64,000 nt of DNA from Runella sp. SP2 (lineage in GTDB: Bacteria; Bacteroidota; Bacteroidia; Cytophagales; Spirosomataceae). The position numbers were made by a program, and so were the translations under genes. Position 1 is the stretch's first letter; each line of letters opens with the position of its first letter. The notes beneath the pieces are model-generated. The model made no database searches. It was not told where the DNA came from and was given only the letters and a program-made list of their open reading frames with translations. The stretch covers positions 4,960,001 through 5,024,000 of the forward strand of contig NZ_CP031030.1 of NCBI RefSeq assembly GCF_003711225.1, written 5' to 3'. Shown one piece after another: positions 33,448 through 42,511 of the stretch.

Positions 33448-35421
33448 ATGAAAACACTTCTTCAACCATTATTTGTACTTTTTTGGGTCGGAGCCCTTGC
33501 CCAAGTACCCACCATTTCCCAATCTCTTTCGATGAAAAGCGTCGGGAATCCGCAAATTTCTCCCGACGGCAAATGGGTAGCTTACGTTTTAACGGAAACC
33601 AATTGGGACGAAAACGCCTACGAAACCGAAATTTGGCTTGCCAACGTTACCTCAGGTGAAAAATTTCAGTTAACCAACTCCAAAAAATCCAACAGCAGCC
33701 CCGTTTGGTCGCCCGACGGAAAAGTGCTGGCGTTTCTTTCCACCCGCGACGATAAAAGTCAGATTTATTGGATTCGACCGCAAGGAGGCGAAGCCAAAGC
33801 ATTGACAAAATTTGAAACGGGTGTCTCCTCCTTCGATTTTGCTCCTGATGGTAAAAGCATCGTTTTTTCAGCCACGACACCCGATACCAAAGCCTTCAAA
33901 GAACGGGTAGAAAAATACAGCGATTACGAGGTAGTCCACGAAGACTACAAAATGACGCATTTATACACGCTTCCGTTTGCCGATACCCTTGGCAAACTTC
34001 CTACGCCCAAAGCGTTGACCAAAGGCACTGACTTTTCAGTGGGTGGTTTTTCATTTTCTCCCGATGGCAAAAAAATCGCTTTTGACGCGGCCAAAAATCC
34101 CGATTTAATCAATTCGCACACTTCAGATATTTACGTGTTGACGTTGGCGGATAGCTCGTTGGTTAAAATTGTTTCCCTCAAAGGTCCCGATTCTAACCCC
34201 GTTTGGTCGCCCGACGGCAGCCAAATCGCGTTTAGCACTACCAACGAAGACGAGTTCTTTTTCTACGCCAACCGCTACATTGCCATCGTTCCCGAAAAAG
34301 GAGGTACTCCCGTGGTAGTTAGCCAAAGTTTTGACGAAAACGCCAGCCTTTTAAAATGGTCGGCGAATGGGATTTGGTTTAGCGGACTTCAAAAAACAAC
34401 CGCCCACTTGTTTTTGCTCAACCCCAGCACGAAGAAATTCACCAAAATCACCCAACCTGCGGATGCGTTGGCCACTCAATTTTCGTTTTCCAACGACTTC
34501 CAACAACTTGCCTGCGTTTTGGCTTCCCCCAATCGCCTCGCGGAAATCGTCGTTTCATCCACCAATGCCTTTGCCCCCAAACCGCTTACCCAAATGGGTG
34601 AACAATTAAAACCATTTGCGACGGCCACTCGCGAGGTAGTGAGTTGGAAATCAAAAGACGGAACCACCATCGAAGGCGTATTGATCAAACCTGCCAACTT
34701 TGACCCTGCCAAAAAATACCCGTTGTTGGTGGTGATTCACGGCGGGCCTACGGGCATCGACCTTCCAAGCATTGCTGCCGATCGCTACTACCCCATCGAA
34801 TTGTTTGCGGCCAAGGGAGCAGTTATTCTCCGCCCCAACTACCGTGGCTCGGCGGGCTACGGCAAGGCATTTCGGGCGCTCAACGTCCGCAACTTGGGCG
34901 TCGGTGACTACGATGATGTCATCTCGGGCGTTGATTTTTTGATTGGGAAAGGAATGGTGGATAGAGACAAAGTGGGCGCTATGGGCTGGAGCCAAGGAGG
35001 GTATATTTCGGCATTTATCACTACGTTCAGCGACCGATTTAAAGCCACGTCGGTAGGTGCAGGGATTTCCAACTGGGCCACGTATTACCAAAACACCGAC
35101 ATCACTCCTTTTACCCGCCAATACCTCAAAGGAACGCCTTGGAGCGACCCCGAGATTTACCGCAAAACCTCGCCCATTTCGTACATCAAAACCGCTAAAA
35201 CGCCGACGCTCATACAGCACGGCGAGCTAGACAGGCGCGTTCCGATTGCCAATGCGTATGAACTTCGTTTGGCGCTGGAAGACTTCAGCGTTCCCGTTAA
35301 AATGGTCGTTTACAAAGGTTTTGGCCACGGCATTACCAAACCCAAACAAATGCGGCAGGTCATGGAAGAAAATTTATCGTGGTTTGGCCAATGGGTTTTT
35401 GGTGAAAATGCCGCTAAATAA
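33448..35421 (+). CDS. S9 family peptidase (prolyl oligopeptidase-like, exported)
   Basis: 657 residues with a signal peptide (TLLQPLFVLFWVGALAQ). An N-terminal beta-propeller with WD40-like PD40 repeats (ISPDGKWVAYVL, WSPDGKVLAFLS, FAPDGKSIVFSA) spans about 30-400. The C-terminal alpha/beta hydrolase domain has the catalytic triad Ser515 (GWSQGG), Asp595 (GELDRR) and His627 (GFGHG). Such dipeptidyl/acylaminoacyl peptidases cut oligopeptides in the periplasm, often after Pro or Ala. A metallopeptidase gene follows by 39 nt and is likely co-transcribed. Confidence 0.93.
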   Translation: MKTLLQPLFVLFWVGALAQVPTISQSLSMKSVGNPQISPDGKWVAYVLTETNWDENAYETEIWLANVTSGEKFQLTNSKKSNSSPVWSPDGKVLAFLSTRDDKSQIYWIRPQGGEAKALTKFETGVSSFDFAPDGKSIVFSATTPDTKAFKERVEKYSDYEVVHEDYKMTHLYTLPFADTLGKLPTPKALTKGTDFSVGGFSFSPDGKKIAFDAAKNPDLINSHTSDIYVLTLADSSLVKIVSLKGPDSNPVWSPDGSQIAFSTTNEDEFFFYANRYIAIVPEKGGTPVVVSQSFDENASLLKWSANGIWFSGLQKTTAHLFLLNPSTKKFTKITQPADALATQFSFSNDFQQLACVLASPNRLAEIVVSSTNAFAPKPLTQMGEQLKPFATATREVVSWKSKDGTTIEGVLIKPANFDPAKKYPLLVVIHGGPTGIDLPSIAADRYYPIELFAAKGAVILRPNYRGSAGYGKAFRALNVRNLGVGDYDDVISGVDFLIGKGMVDRDKVGAMGWSQGGYISAFITTFSDRFKATSVGAGISNWATYYQNTDITPFTRQYLKGTPWSDPEIYRKTSPISYIKTAKTPTLIQHGELDRRVPIANAYELRLALEDFSVPVKMVVYKGFGHGITKPKQMRQVMEENLSWFGQWVFGENAAK

Positions 35422-35460
35422 CCTACTCTTCTTTTTCTTAAATAAATACTCTTTACCTTA

Positions 35461-36987
35461 ATGAAAAAATTACTGTCTCTTTTGTTCTTCACTGCCGTGA
35501 TTGCTCACGCTCAGTCTCAAACAGACTTAGAAACAACCGTTAAAAAACACGTTAAAAACTACTACGGCAACCTCTACGATTTTATGAGTTTGCCGAGCAA
35601 TGCGCACATCAAAGAGCAAATCCAGCCCAACCTCGATTGGCTTAAAAAAGCGTTTGAAAAACAAGGATTCACTACTGAGTTTTTACCAACGGCAGGTCAT
35701 CCCGTCTTTTTTGCGGAAAAAAAATCGGCCAAACCTGCCCCTGGCCCACTCAAAACCCTGCTCTTTTACATGCACTTCGACGGGCAGCCCGTAGAGCCTG
35801 AAAAATGGCAGCAAGAATCGCCCTATAAACCCGTTTTGAAGAAAAAAAGCCCCAACGGACAATGGGAAACGATTTCTTGGGATAACCTTCAGACGGGCTA
35901 CGACCCCGAATGGCGGATTTTTGCTCGCGCCGTCTCGGACGATAAGGGGCCAATTTTGATGTTATTGGCAGCGTTGGACATGATGCAGAAAGAAAACGTG
36001 CAGTCGCCTTACCACCTCAAGGTGATTTTGGACAGTGAAGAAGAAATTGGTGCGCCACATTTGGCCGAAATGGTCAAAACGCACAAGGGAAAATTAGGCG
36101 CTGATTTTCTGATGGTGATGGATGGCGGACGACATTTGTCAAATGAACCTACCCTTACCTACGGCTGTCGCGGCATTGCGTCGATTACGCTGACTACTTA
36201 TGGGCCAAAAATCTCGCAACACAGTGGCCACTACGGCAATTATGCCCCCAATCCTGCGCTTAGGATGGCGCAATTGTTGGCCTCCATGAAAGACGAAGAC
36301 GGCCGCGTGACGATTCCTGGATACTACGACGGTATCACGATTGACGCCAGTGCGCGTAAAATTCTGGCTGCCGTTCCCGATGACCCTGAGTTGATTCGTC
36401 AAAAATTGGTATTTACCCAACCTGACAAAGTAGGTGCTAATTACCAAGAATCCTTGCAATACCCTTCGCTCAACATCCGTGGGTTGGTTTCTGCCAATAT
36501 TGGAGAAAAAGCCAATACGATTGTCCCCGACGAAGCCACGGCCGAAATCGACATCCGTTTAGTGCCTGAGTCAAGTCCAGAACGCTTGATTGGCTTGGTT
36601 AGAAAACACATCGAAGGCAAAGGGTATGTGATTTTGGATCGTAAACCAACCGATGCTGAACGCTTAAAATACCCCAAAATCGTCACTTTACTCGAACGCG
36701 AAGCGCGGATGTTGCCTTTCCGTACTGATTTTGGGATTTATCCTGACCGCTGGCTCACGGCAGTTATTGTTCGTACGTTTGGCAAAGAGCCGATTAAGAT
36801 TCGGATGACGGGCGGCTCAGTACCGATTGTACCCTTTTTGCGGGAATTGAATTTACCCGCCATTCATGTTCCGATGGTCAACTCGGACAACAATCAGCAC
36901 GCCGCCAACGAAAACCTCCGCCTCGGCAATTACGTAGAAGGAATAAAAACGTGGATGGCCATTTTGACCCAACCAGAAGTCAAATAA
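35461..36987 (+). CDS. M20 family metallopeptidase, exported
   Basis: 508 residues with a signal peptide (KLLSLLFFTAVIAHAQ). The M20 dizinc set is visible: His105 in YMHFDGQP, Asp160/161 in VSDDKGP, the Glu pair in DSEEEIG (193-195), and further His in NQHAANEN near the C-terminus. A dimerisation lid domain lies in the middle (about 220-375). M20 enzymes of this type (carnosinase/CPG2-like) hydrolyse dipeptides or C-terminal residues; pairing with the S9 peptidase just upstream suggests stepwise breakdown of peptides in the periplasm. Confidence 0.9.
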   Translation: MKKLLSLLFFTAVIAHAQSQTDLETTVKKHVKNYYGNLYDFMSLPSNAHIKEQIQPNLDWLKKAFEKQGFTTEFLPTAGHPVFFAEKKSAKPAPGPLKTLLFYMHFDGQPVEPEKWQQESPYKPVLKKKSPNGQWETISWDNLQTGYDPEWRIFARAVSDDKGPILMLLAALDMMQKENVQSPYHLKVILDSEEEIGAPHLAEMVKTHKGKLGADFLMVMDGGRHLSNEPTLTYGCRGIASITLTTYGPKISQHSGHYGNYAPNPALRMAQLLASMKDEDGRVTIPGYYDGITIDASARKILAAVPDDPELIRQKLVFTQPDKVGANYQESLQYPSLNIRGLVSANIGEKANTIVPDEATAEIDIRLVPESSPERLIGLVRKHIEGKGYVILDRKPTDAERLKYPKIVTLLEREARMLPFRTDFGIYPDRWLTAVIVRTFGKEPIKIRMTGGSVPIVPFLRELNLPAIHVPMVNSDNNQHAANENLRLGNYVEGIKTWMAILTQPEVK

Positions 36988-37294
36988 GTGTGCATAAATT
37001 TTAGTGTATTAGTAGTTTATTTCGCTTCGGCGAAGCGTAACCTTTGTAGTATAGAAATTCACCTATAAAGTTAGAATCCTTATGCTTCGGAGAAGCATAA
37101 CAAAAGCCAAAGAGTTATGCTTCTCCGAAGCATAAATTAGAAAAATCTCCTGCTGCTACTACAAATGTTGCGCCTCTACCGAGGCTACTTTGAATTACTC
37201 TAAAACTTTCGCTCAACTATTTAAATGGTTTTTTGTGTCGAATGGGCTTATTCGACATTCTGCATCGCTCGGGCGCCCCGTCTGCACTCAACAT
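36988..37294. other. Spacer with inverted-repeat cluster
   Basis: A 307-bp spacer between the M20 and pectinase genes without a supported gene. It contains a small hairpin at 37023-37037 (cgcttc/gaagcg), a hairpin at 37080-37100 (ttatgcttc/gaagcataa) and its inverted copy at 37115-37135. They share the word gcttcgg/ccgaagc. The remainder up to the pectinase stop is unremarkable. Confidence 0.7.
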
Positions 37295-39637
37295 TTATTT
37301 CTTGATTACAACTTTGCTCTTTACTCCTACGCCAAGTTCTACTTCTTTTTTGGCGCCAGCCGCATCGGTGCGGAGCAGTTTGATGGACTCCGAACGGTCG
37401 CCCATTACTTTGAGCAATACGTCCTTGTCTTTTCCGTACGTAATGCCGTCGAGCGTGATGTTTTTGCTGTTTTGCACTTGCATCACCGTTTTGTCGCTGG
37501 TCAACATCGTGACGTTTTTGAGGTTAATATTTTCACCTTCTACGCATACCAAGCCCTTGTTGGCCTCGATGTAGGCATTGTCAATGTTAATATTTTTGAT
37601 GCTCATTTCGGGCAAGCCTCGTACCATAATCGCCGTTTCTGCGCCTTTGCATACAATATTTTTGATGTAAAAGTTTTTAAACTGCGGCGTTCCTTCATTC
37701 AACGGCTCGGCTTTAATGACAGGCAACTCGTTGGATTCGCCTACCAACGCCACGGGATCTTTGGCCGCATAATACATGTCAAAAATGACGGCTTCGCCTG
37801 GGATTTCGGTCATGTTGATGTCGGTGACGTAAATGTCTTCTACTACGCCTCCCCGACCGCGGGCTGTCTTAAATCGAAGCCCCACGTCCGAGCCCATAAA
37901 CGTACAGTTGGAAACAAACATATTACGCACGCCACCCGACATTTCGGATCCAATCACAAAACCACCGTGGGCGTGATATACCTTGCAATCTCTGACGATA
38001 AAGTTTTCGGTAGGCACACCACGTTTGCGGCCTTGCTCGTCGCGCCCCGACTTAATCGTAATTCCATCGTCACCCGTATCAAAAGTACATCCTTCCAAAA
38101 TTCCGTTACGGCACGATTCCAAGTCGATGGCATCACTGTTTTGGGCGTACCAATAATTGCGCACATTTACGTTGCGAACGCTGATGTGGTCGCACAACAA
38201 CGGGTGAAGCGTCCAAGCGGGGGAATTTTGAAACGTAACTCCCTCAATCAAAACACTTTTGCAACGGGTTAGACTTACCATATTGGGGCGGAGAAAATCT
38301 TTGTACGACGCCAATTCGGCTTGGGTTGGATGCACTCCGTTCAAAATACGACCCGCGTTGGGCGTGTTATTTCCCTTTTTCGACTGCTCCGACGGGTACC
38401 ACATATCGCCTTTTTCGCTTATGACTCCTCCCGATTTTTGAAGAGCAATCCACTGCGAAGTCGTTTGTTTTTCGCGTTTGATGGCGCGCCAAACGTCACC
38501 ACCTCCGTCGATAACGCCTTCGCCCGTAATACCGATATTGGTCAAGTCCACGCCCCAAATCGGTGCCTGACAACGGTACGATTCTTGACCCTCCCAGGTC
38601 GTAACCACAATTGGATAATCGTCGTGGTTGCGGCTGTACTGCAACAATGCGTTTTTGGCCAAGTGAAGATTCACGTTTTTTTTCAGCACAATCGGCCCCG
38701 TTACCCACAAGCCTGCGGGAATCAGGACGGTTCCGCCACCTGCCTCGTTGCACACATCAATCGCCTGTTGAATCGCCTTGGTGTTGACGGTATAACCATC
38801 GGCTTTGGCGCCGTAACGAACGATGTTAAACGTATCTTTACGAAACGCGGGCGTAGCATACTTGGGGAGCTCAAACGCGTATTTATTCGTGAACTCCGAT
38901 TTTTTTACAAAACTTTTCAAATCAATCGGCAATTCCATAATACCTTCCATCACCAAACTCGCCATGACAGCAGCCCCGTATTTTGAGAAGTGGGTATCGT
39001 CGGTCAATCCTTTTGGATTTTTGGGGAAAACATTGGCTCCGTAGTGCAAAAACAACAACTTTGACGCCTCTACTCCGTGTTTTTCAATCACTTTTTGGCT
39101 TTTGGCGTGCAAGTCTATCATCGGCACTTTCAATTCTTTAGCCACCTCTTTCACTACTTGCGGATACTCGCCGTGCTGGTCCACAAACGCCCCATTTTCG
39201 TCAAATTTACGACGCATAACGGGCGTAATCAGCAACGGATTTCCACCTTTTGCACGGGTTTCGTTCACAAAACGAATCAAATTTTGGCGGTATAAAGTCT
39301 GTGCAGGAGCTGAGCGAGTGGTATCGGCCACTTTTTGGTCGTTGTGCCCAAACTGAATAAACACCCAGTCGCCCTTTTTCACCTGAGACACCACTTTTTG
39401 CCAACGGCCTTCGGTGATGAAGCTTTTGGTGCTACGACCATTCACGGCGTGATTCTGTACTTTTACCGCCTCGTTGAAATACGACGGCAGCACCATGCCC
39501 CATCCTGTTTCGGGCGCGTCGGCGGGGAGTTTATCGGCCAAAGTTGAGTCACCGCACAAAAAAATCGTCAATTTATCGTCGGCAGGGTGAAAGGCCGTCA
39601 GGGAAAGTAGCAGGAAAATACGAAGCAGTAGTTTCAT
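37295..39637 (-). CDS. Fused SGNH esterase and GH28 polygalacturonase-like enzyme
   Basis: 780 residues with a signal peptide (KLLLRIFLLLSLTAFHPA). The N-terminal domain (about 20-265) is SGNH/GDSL of the rhamnogalacturonan acetylesterase type: catalytic Ser31 in CGDSTLAD, FGHNDQK, and Asp213/His216 in DDTHF. The C-terminal domain (about 275-780) is a GH28 right-handed beta-helix: start FNIVRYGAKADG, catalytic Asp in NSD502AID, TGD523D524G, His557 in AHGGFVIGSE and the FKTARGRGG basic strand. Together they would remove acetyl groups and cleave galacturonan in pectin, acting in the periplasm or at the surface. No SusCD pair or regulator adjoins it. The ATG giving MKLLLR starts the signal peptide. 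Confidence 0.92.
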   Translation of the reverse strand: MKLLLRIFLLLSLTAFHPADDKLTIFLCGDSTLADKLPADAPETGWGMVLPSYFNEAVKVQNHAVNGRSTKSFITEGRWQKVVSQVKKGDWVFIQFGHNDQKVADTTRSAPAQTLYRQNLIRFVNETRAKGGNPLLITPVMRRKFDENGAFVDQHGEYPQVVKEVAKELKVPMIDLHAKSQKVIEKHGVEASKLLFLHYGANVFPKNPKGLTDDTHFSKYGAAVMASLVMEGIMELPIDLKSFVKKSEFTNKYAFELPKYATPAFRKDTFNIVRYGAKADGYTVNTKAIQQAIDVCNEAGGGTVLIPAGLWVTGPIVLKKNVNLHLAKNALLQYSRNHDDYPIVVTTWEGQESYRCQAPIWGVDLTNIGITGEGVIDGGGDVWRAIKREKQTTSQWIALQKSGGVISEKGDMWYPSEQSKKGNNTPNAGRILNGVHPTQAELASYKDFLRPNMVSLTRCKSVLIEGVTFQNSPAWTLHPLLCDHISVRNVNVRNYWYAQNSDAIDLESCRNGILEGCTFDTGDDGITIKSGRDEQGRKRGVPTENFIVRDCKVYHAHGGFVIGSEMSGGVRNMFVSNCTFMGSDVGLRFKTARGRGGVVEDIYVTDINMTEIPGEAVIFDMYYAAKDPVALVGESNELPVIKAEPLNEGTPQFKNFYIKNIVCKGAETAIMVRGLPEMSIKNINIDNAYIEANKGLVCVEGENINLKNVTMLTSDKTVMQVQNSKNITLDGITYGKDKDVLLKVMGDRSESIKLLRTDAAGAKKEVELGVGVKSKVVIKK

Positions 39638-39760
39638 TGGGTTGGTTTGAATAGCCATAATTTTCTACGAGATTAGCCCATAGAGTAGTACAAAACAACC
39701 TATTAATTGGATTTTTTTATGCAATCGTTATCGGTAACGTTGCCAAAAGCCCTGGTTTCT

Positions 39761-40315
39761 TTACTTAAACCACGGTTCCCAATCCAGACGGTACTTCAAA
39801 CCGCTTTTTCGTTCGCCCACCACTTTGGCAGGCACGCCCGCCACCATCGCCATCGGAGCCACATCTTTGGTAACGATGCTTCCTGCTGCCACGACGGCTC
39901 CTCGACCAACCCGCACGCCTGGCATGATGGTCACACGGGAGGCAATCCAAGCGTAATCTTCAATGACGACGTCTTTGCCCCAAACACGATGAAAATCGTC
40001 GTGGGGGTCGTGCGAGAGTGTCCAAATGTTTACTTCTTGGGCAATATCCACGTGGTTTCCAATCACCAATCGCCCACCTCGACCATCCAATAACGTACGT
40101 TTATTGATAAAGCAGCCGTCGCCGATTTCGATGTTCTTTCCATTCCGAAACTCCACTTTCATCATCACAAACCCTTTTTTCCCCAGTTTGCTTACAGTTT
40201 GGTGAATGAAAAAACGCCGAACAACATGAAAGGGAATCGACATGACCCATTCTCGAAAGAGGTAATCTTTGAAGGCTAAAAAAGCCGAATAGAGCGCAAT
40301 GATGGTTTTCTTCAT
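39761..40315 (-). CDS. Acyltransferase with left-handed beta-helix
   Basis: A 184-residue hexapeptide-repeat O-acetyltransferase. Repeating units such as VIGNHVDIAQEVNI, VIEDYAWIASRVTI and GRGAVVAAGSIVTKDVA form the left-handed beta-helix, and the His in LSHDPHDDFH is the usual catalytic region. Similar to colanic-acid/serine acetyltransferase types; the acceptor is unknown. It is divergent from L-2-hydroxyglutarate oxidase, and a TACATTTG -7 box ends 4 nt before its ATG. Confidence 0.88.
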   Translation of the reverse strand: MKKTIIALYSAFLAFKDYLFREWVMSIPFHVVRRFFIHQTVSKLGKKGFVMMKVEFRNGKNIEIGDGCFINKRTLLDGRGGRLVIGNHVDIAQEVNIWTLSHDPHDDFHRVWGKDVVIEDYAWIASRVTIMPGVRVGRGAVVAAGSIVTKDVAPMAMVAGVPAKVVGERKSGLKYRLDWEPWFK

Positions 40316-40319
40316 GCTT

Positions 40320-40327
40320 CAAATGTA
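40320..40327 (-). promoter_or_regulatory. Putative -7 box (TACATTTG) of the acyltransferase gene
   Basis: Perfect match to TAnnTTTG on the minus strand, ending 4 nt before the ATG, implying a leaderless or nearly leaderless transcript. The -33 element is not clear. Confidence 0.4.
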
Positions 40328-40339
40328 AGCAGATTCGCC

Positions 40340-40347
40340 TAACTTTG
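40340..40347 (+). promoter_or_regulatory. Putative -7 box (TAACTTTG) of the lhgO gene
   Basis: Perfect match to TAnnTTTG on the plus strand, 23 nt upstream of the TTG start. It is only 12 bp from the opposing -7 box of the acyltransferase gene, so the two promoters are back to back. Confidence 0.45.
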
Positions 40348-40370
40348 CAGCACACAAAACGCACACTCAC

Positions 40371-41576
40371 TTGGAAAAAACATACGACATCATCATTGTA
40401 GGAGGCGGTATCGTTGGTTTGGCAACGGCGCTTAAACTCAAGCAACAACGTCCCAAGACTCGGTTGTTGGTGATTGAAAAAGAAGATGAAGTAGCCATGC
40501 ACCAAACAGGCCACAACAGCGGTGTGATTCACTCGGGCTTGTATTACAAACCTGGTAGCCTCAAAGCAACCAATTGCATTCGTGGGTATCAGATGCTCAT
40601 TGACTTTGCCGAGCAAGAAGGCATTCCGTATGACCTTTGTGGGAAAATTGTGGTGGCAACCCGCCCCGAACAAGTGCCAATTTTGGAAGGACTTTACGAA
40701 CGTGGCTACCAAAACGGCCTGAAAGGCTTTAAGATGCTTGACTTGGCGGGTATGCGCGAATATGAGCCTCACGTACAAGGCATTAAAGGTTTTTTTGTCC
40801 CCCAAACGGGCATTATTAATTACAAGGCCGTTTGCGAAAAATACGCCGAAAAAGTGCGCGAATTGGGCGGAGAAATTATTTTTGGACAACGCGTTACGAG
40901 CATCCAGCAAGGGGAGAAATTCTCCAACGTCATTACGGAACAAAGTTACCACCAAACCAAACTCGTGATTAACTGCGCGGGGTTGTACTCCGACAAAGTA
41001 GCCCAGTTTACCCAGCAAGACCCGATTCACTTGCGTATTATTCCGTTCAGAGGAGAGTACTACGAAATTAAACCCGAGAAACAGCATTTGGTCAAAAACC
41101 TCATTTATCCCGTTCCCGACCCGAACTTCCCGTTTTTGGGCGTTCACTTTACGCGGATGATTGGCGGGGGCGTCGAAGCAGGACCAAATGCGGTGTTGGC
41201 TTTCCGCCGCGAAGGGTATAAAAAATTGGACATTCACGCCAAAGAACTTTGGCAAACGCTTACCTGGCCAGGTTTTCAGAAAGTAGCCGCAAAATATTGG
41301 CAAACGGGTTTGGGAGAAATGTACCGCTCGTTTTCAAAAGCGGCTTTTACCAAAGCCTTGCAAGAATTAATTCCCGAAATTAAAGAAAGCGACTTGGTGC
41401 CAGGCGGTGCAGGCGTGCGAGCCCAAGCGTGCGACCGCGACGGCGGCTTACTCGATGACTTCAGCATCATCGAACGCCCCAATGCCATCAACGTTTGCAA
41501 TGCCCCTTCTCCCGCCGCGACTTCGTCGTTGTCGATTGGCCAAACGGTGGCAGAATTGGCCTTGAAGCGGTTTTAG
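40371..41576 (+). CDS. lhgO: L-2-hydroxyglutarate oxidase
   Basis: A 401-residue FAD enzyme. The dinucleotide fold YDIIIVGGGIVGLATAL (5-21), the substrate-side HNSGVIHSGLYY and the C-terminal GGAGVRAQACDRDGGLLDDF are typical of LhgO/L2HGDH, which oxidises L-2-hydroxyglutarate to 2-oxoglutarate and passes electrons to the quinone pool. The start is TTG: no ATG or GTG occurs in frame upstream within about 30 codons, the Rossmann strand begins at residue 5, and a -7 promoter box lies 23 nt upstream. A perfect 12-bp hairpin follows the stop. Confidence 0.93.
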   Translation: MEKTYDIIIVGGGIVGLATALKLKQQRPKTRLLVIEKEDEVAMHQTGHNSGVIHSGLYYKPGSLKATNCIRGYQMLIDFAEQEGIPYDLCGKIVVATRPEQVPILEGLYERGYQNGLKGFKMLDLAGMREYEPHVQGIKGFFVPQTGIINYKAVCEKYAEKVRELGGEIIFGQRVTSIQQGEKFSNVITEQSYHQTKLVINCAGLYSDKVAQFTQQDPIHLRIIPFRGEYYEIKPEKQHLVKNLIYPVPDPNFPFLGVHFTRMIGGGVEAGPNAVLAFRREGYKKLDIHAKELWQTLTWPGFQKVAAKYWQTGLGEMYRSFSKAAFTKALQELIPEIKESDLVPGGAGVRAQACDRDGGLLDDFSIIERPNAINVCNAPSPAATSSLSIGQTVAELALKRF

Positions 41577-41584
41577 TTTTATAC

Positions 41585-41614
41585 GTGTTTGCGGTTACTC
41601 ACAACCGCAAACAC
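41585..41614. terminator. Terminator between lhgO and the FKBP gene
   Basis: A perfect 12-bp stem (gtgtttgcggtt / aaccgcaaacac) with a 6-nt loop between two convergent genes, followed by cttttctt on the plus strand. Confidence 0.8.
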
Positions 41615-41621
41615 ACTTTTC

Positions 41622-42476
41622 TTATTTATTCACAATCTCTACTTCAAAAAGCAGTGGAGCGTAAGGGCGAATCACAGAACCCGAACCAGTGGTGCCATAT
41701 CCCAACGATGAGGGGAAGATGAGGGTGGCTTTTTCGCCGAGACGCATCTTGCTAATTCCTTCCTCAAAACCTTTGATTACACCGCCAGAACCAATTCTCA
41801 CTGATATTTCTCCCGTATCAAACTGCTTGTCGGTCAGCAGTTTTCCTGTGTATTTCACCGAAACCACATCGCCTGATTTTACTTGGGCATTGGTAGTAGT
41901 AGTGGTTTGAATAAAGCGCAAACCAGAGGATGCTTTCTCAGTAACGGTTAAGCTTTTAGCCGCAATATAATCGTCGATTTGTTGTTCTTCGTTACGGACA
42001 TTGACAATCTCTACCTCTGCCCCTACGGCCGAATAAGCAGGTAACTGCGCATCCGATTGGCTCCCAAAAGCAAGCGTATGGTTCATCAAAAACAGCCCTT
42101 GCTCACCTTTGCGCATCATAGAAATGCCTTCGTCCATACCAAGAATGAGGCGATTTACGCCGTAGATATACGAAAAAGGAACATTTTTAGAACGCTCGGT
42201 ACTGTCAAATTTCACCCCCGACATTTTGAACAATGTATAGTGAATCGACACCTCATCCCCTTCGTTTGGTTTTTGACCCGTGGGATTGGTTTTCAAAATA
42301 TTGTAATACAAGCCCGATGTACTTTTTTGCATCGTAAGTTGCTTCGACGAGATATAATTTTGAATCTCCAACTCGTTCTGTTCGTACTGTTTTTGTGCAT
42401 CGTTTTCGAGCATGGTTTGACAAGAAACAATGCTCAGGGCGGATACTACCGCGATTACTAAGTGAATCTTCTTCAT
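41622..42476 (-). CDS. Lipoprotein with two FKBP-type peptidyl-prolyl isomerase domains
   Basis: 284 residues with lipobox SIVSC (Cys about 19). Two FKBP-like domains follow: the first (about 45-155) has GDEVSIHYTLFKMSGVKFDST and GMDEGISMMRKGEQ; the second (about 180-284) has GDVVSVKYTGKLL and KGFEEGISKMRLGEKATLIFP and GSGSVIRPYAPLLFEVEIVN. Prolyl isomerases of this type assist folding of exported proteins in the periplasm. The ATG giving MKKIHL begins the lipoprotein signal; the longer frame is rejected. An M16 gene ends 35 nt before its ATG on the same strand, so the two could be co-transcribed. Confidence 0.9.
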   Translation of the reverse strand: MKKIHLVIAVVSALSIVSCQTMLENDAQKQYEQNELEIQNYISSKQLTMQKSTSGLYYNILKTNPTGQKPNEGDEVSIHYTLFKMSGVKFDSTERSKNVPFSYIYGVNRLILGMDEGISMMRKGEQGLFLMNHTLAFGSQSDAQLPAYSAVGAEVEIVNVRNEEQQIDDYIAAKSLTVTEKASSGLRFIQTTTTTNAQVKSGDVVSVKYTGKLLTDKQFDTGEISVRIGSGGVIKGFEEGISKMRLGEKATLIFPSSLGYGTTGSGSVIRPYAPLLFEVEIVNK

Positions 42477-42511
42477 TTGTTTGTTGAGAGTGATTGGTAT
42501 CAACTCTATTT

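Noticed and set aside
40101-41303. 400-residue minus-strand ORF opposite lhgO
   Set aside because: It covers the lhgO frame, has no recognisable domain and has composition typical of antisense to a GC3-biased gene.
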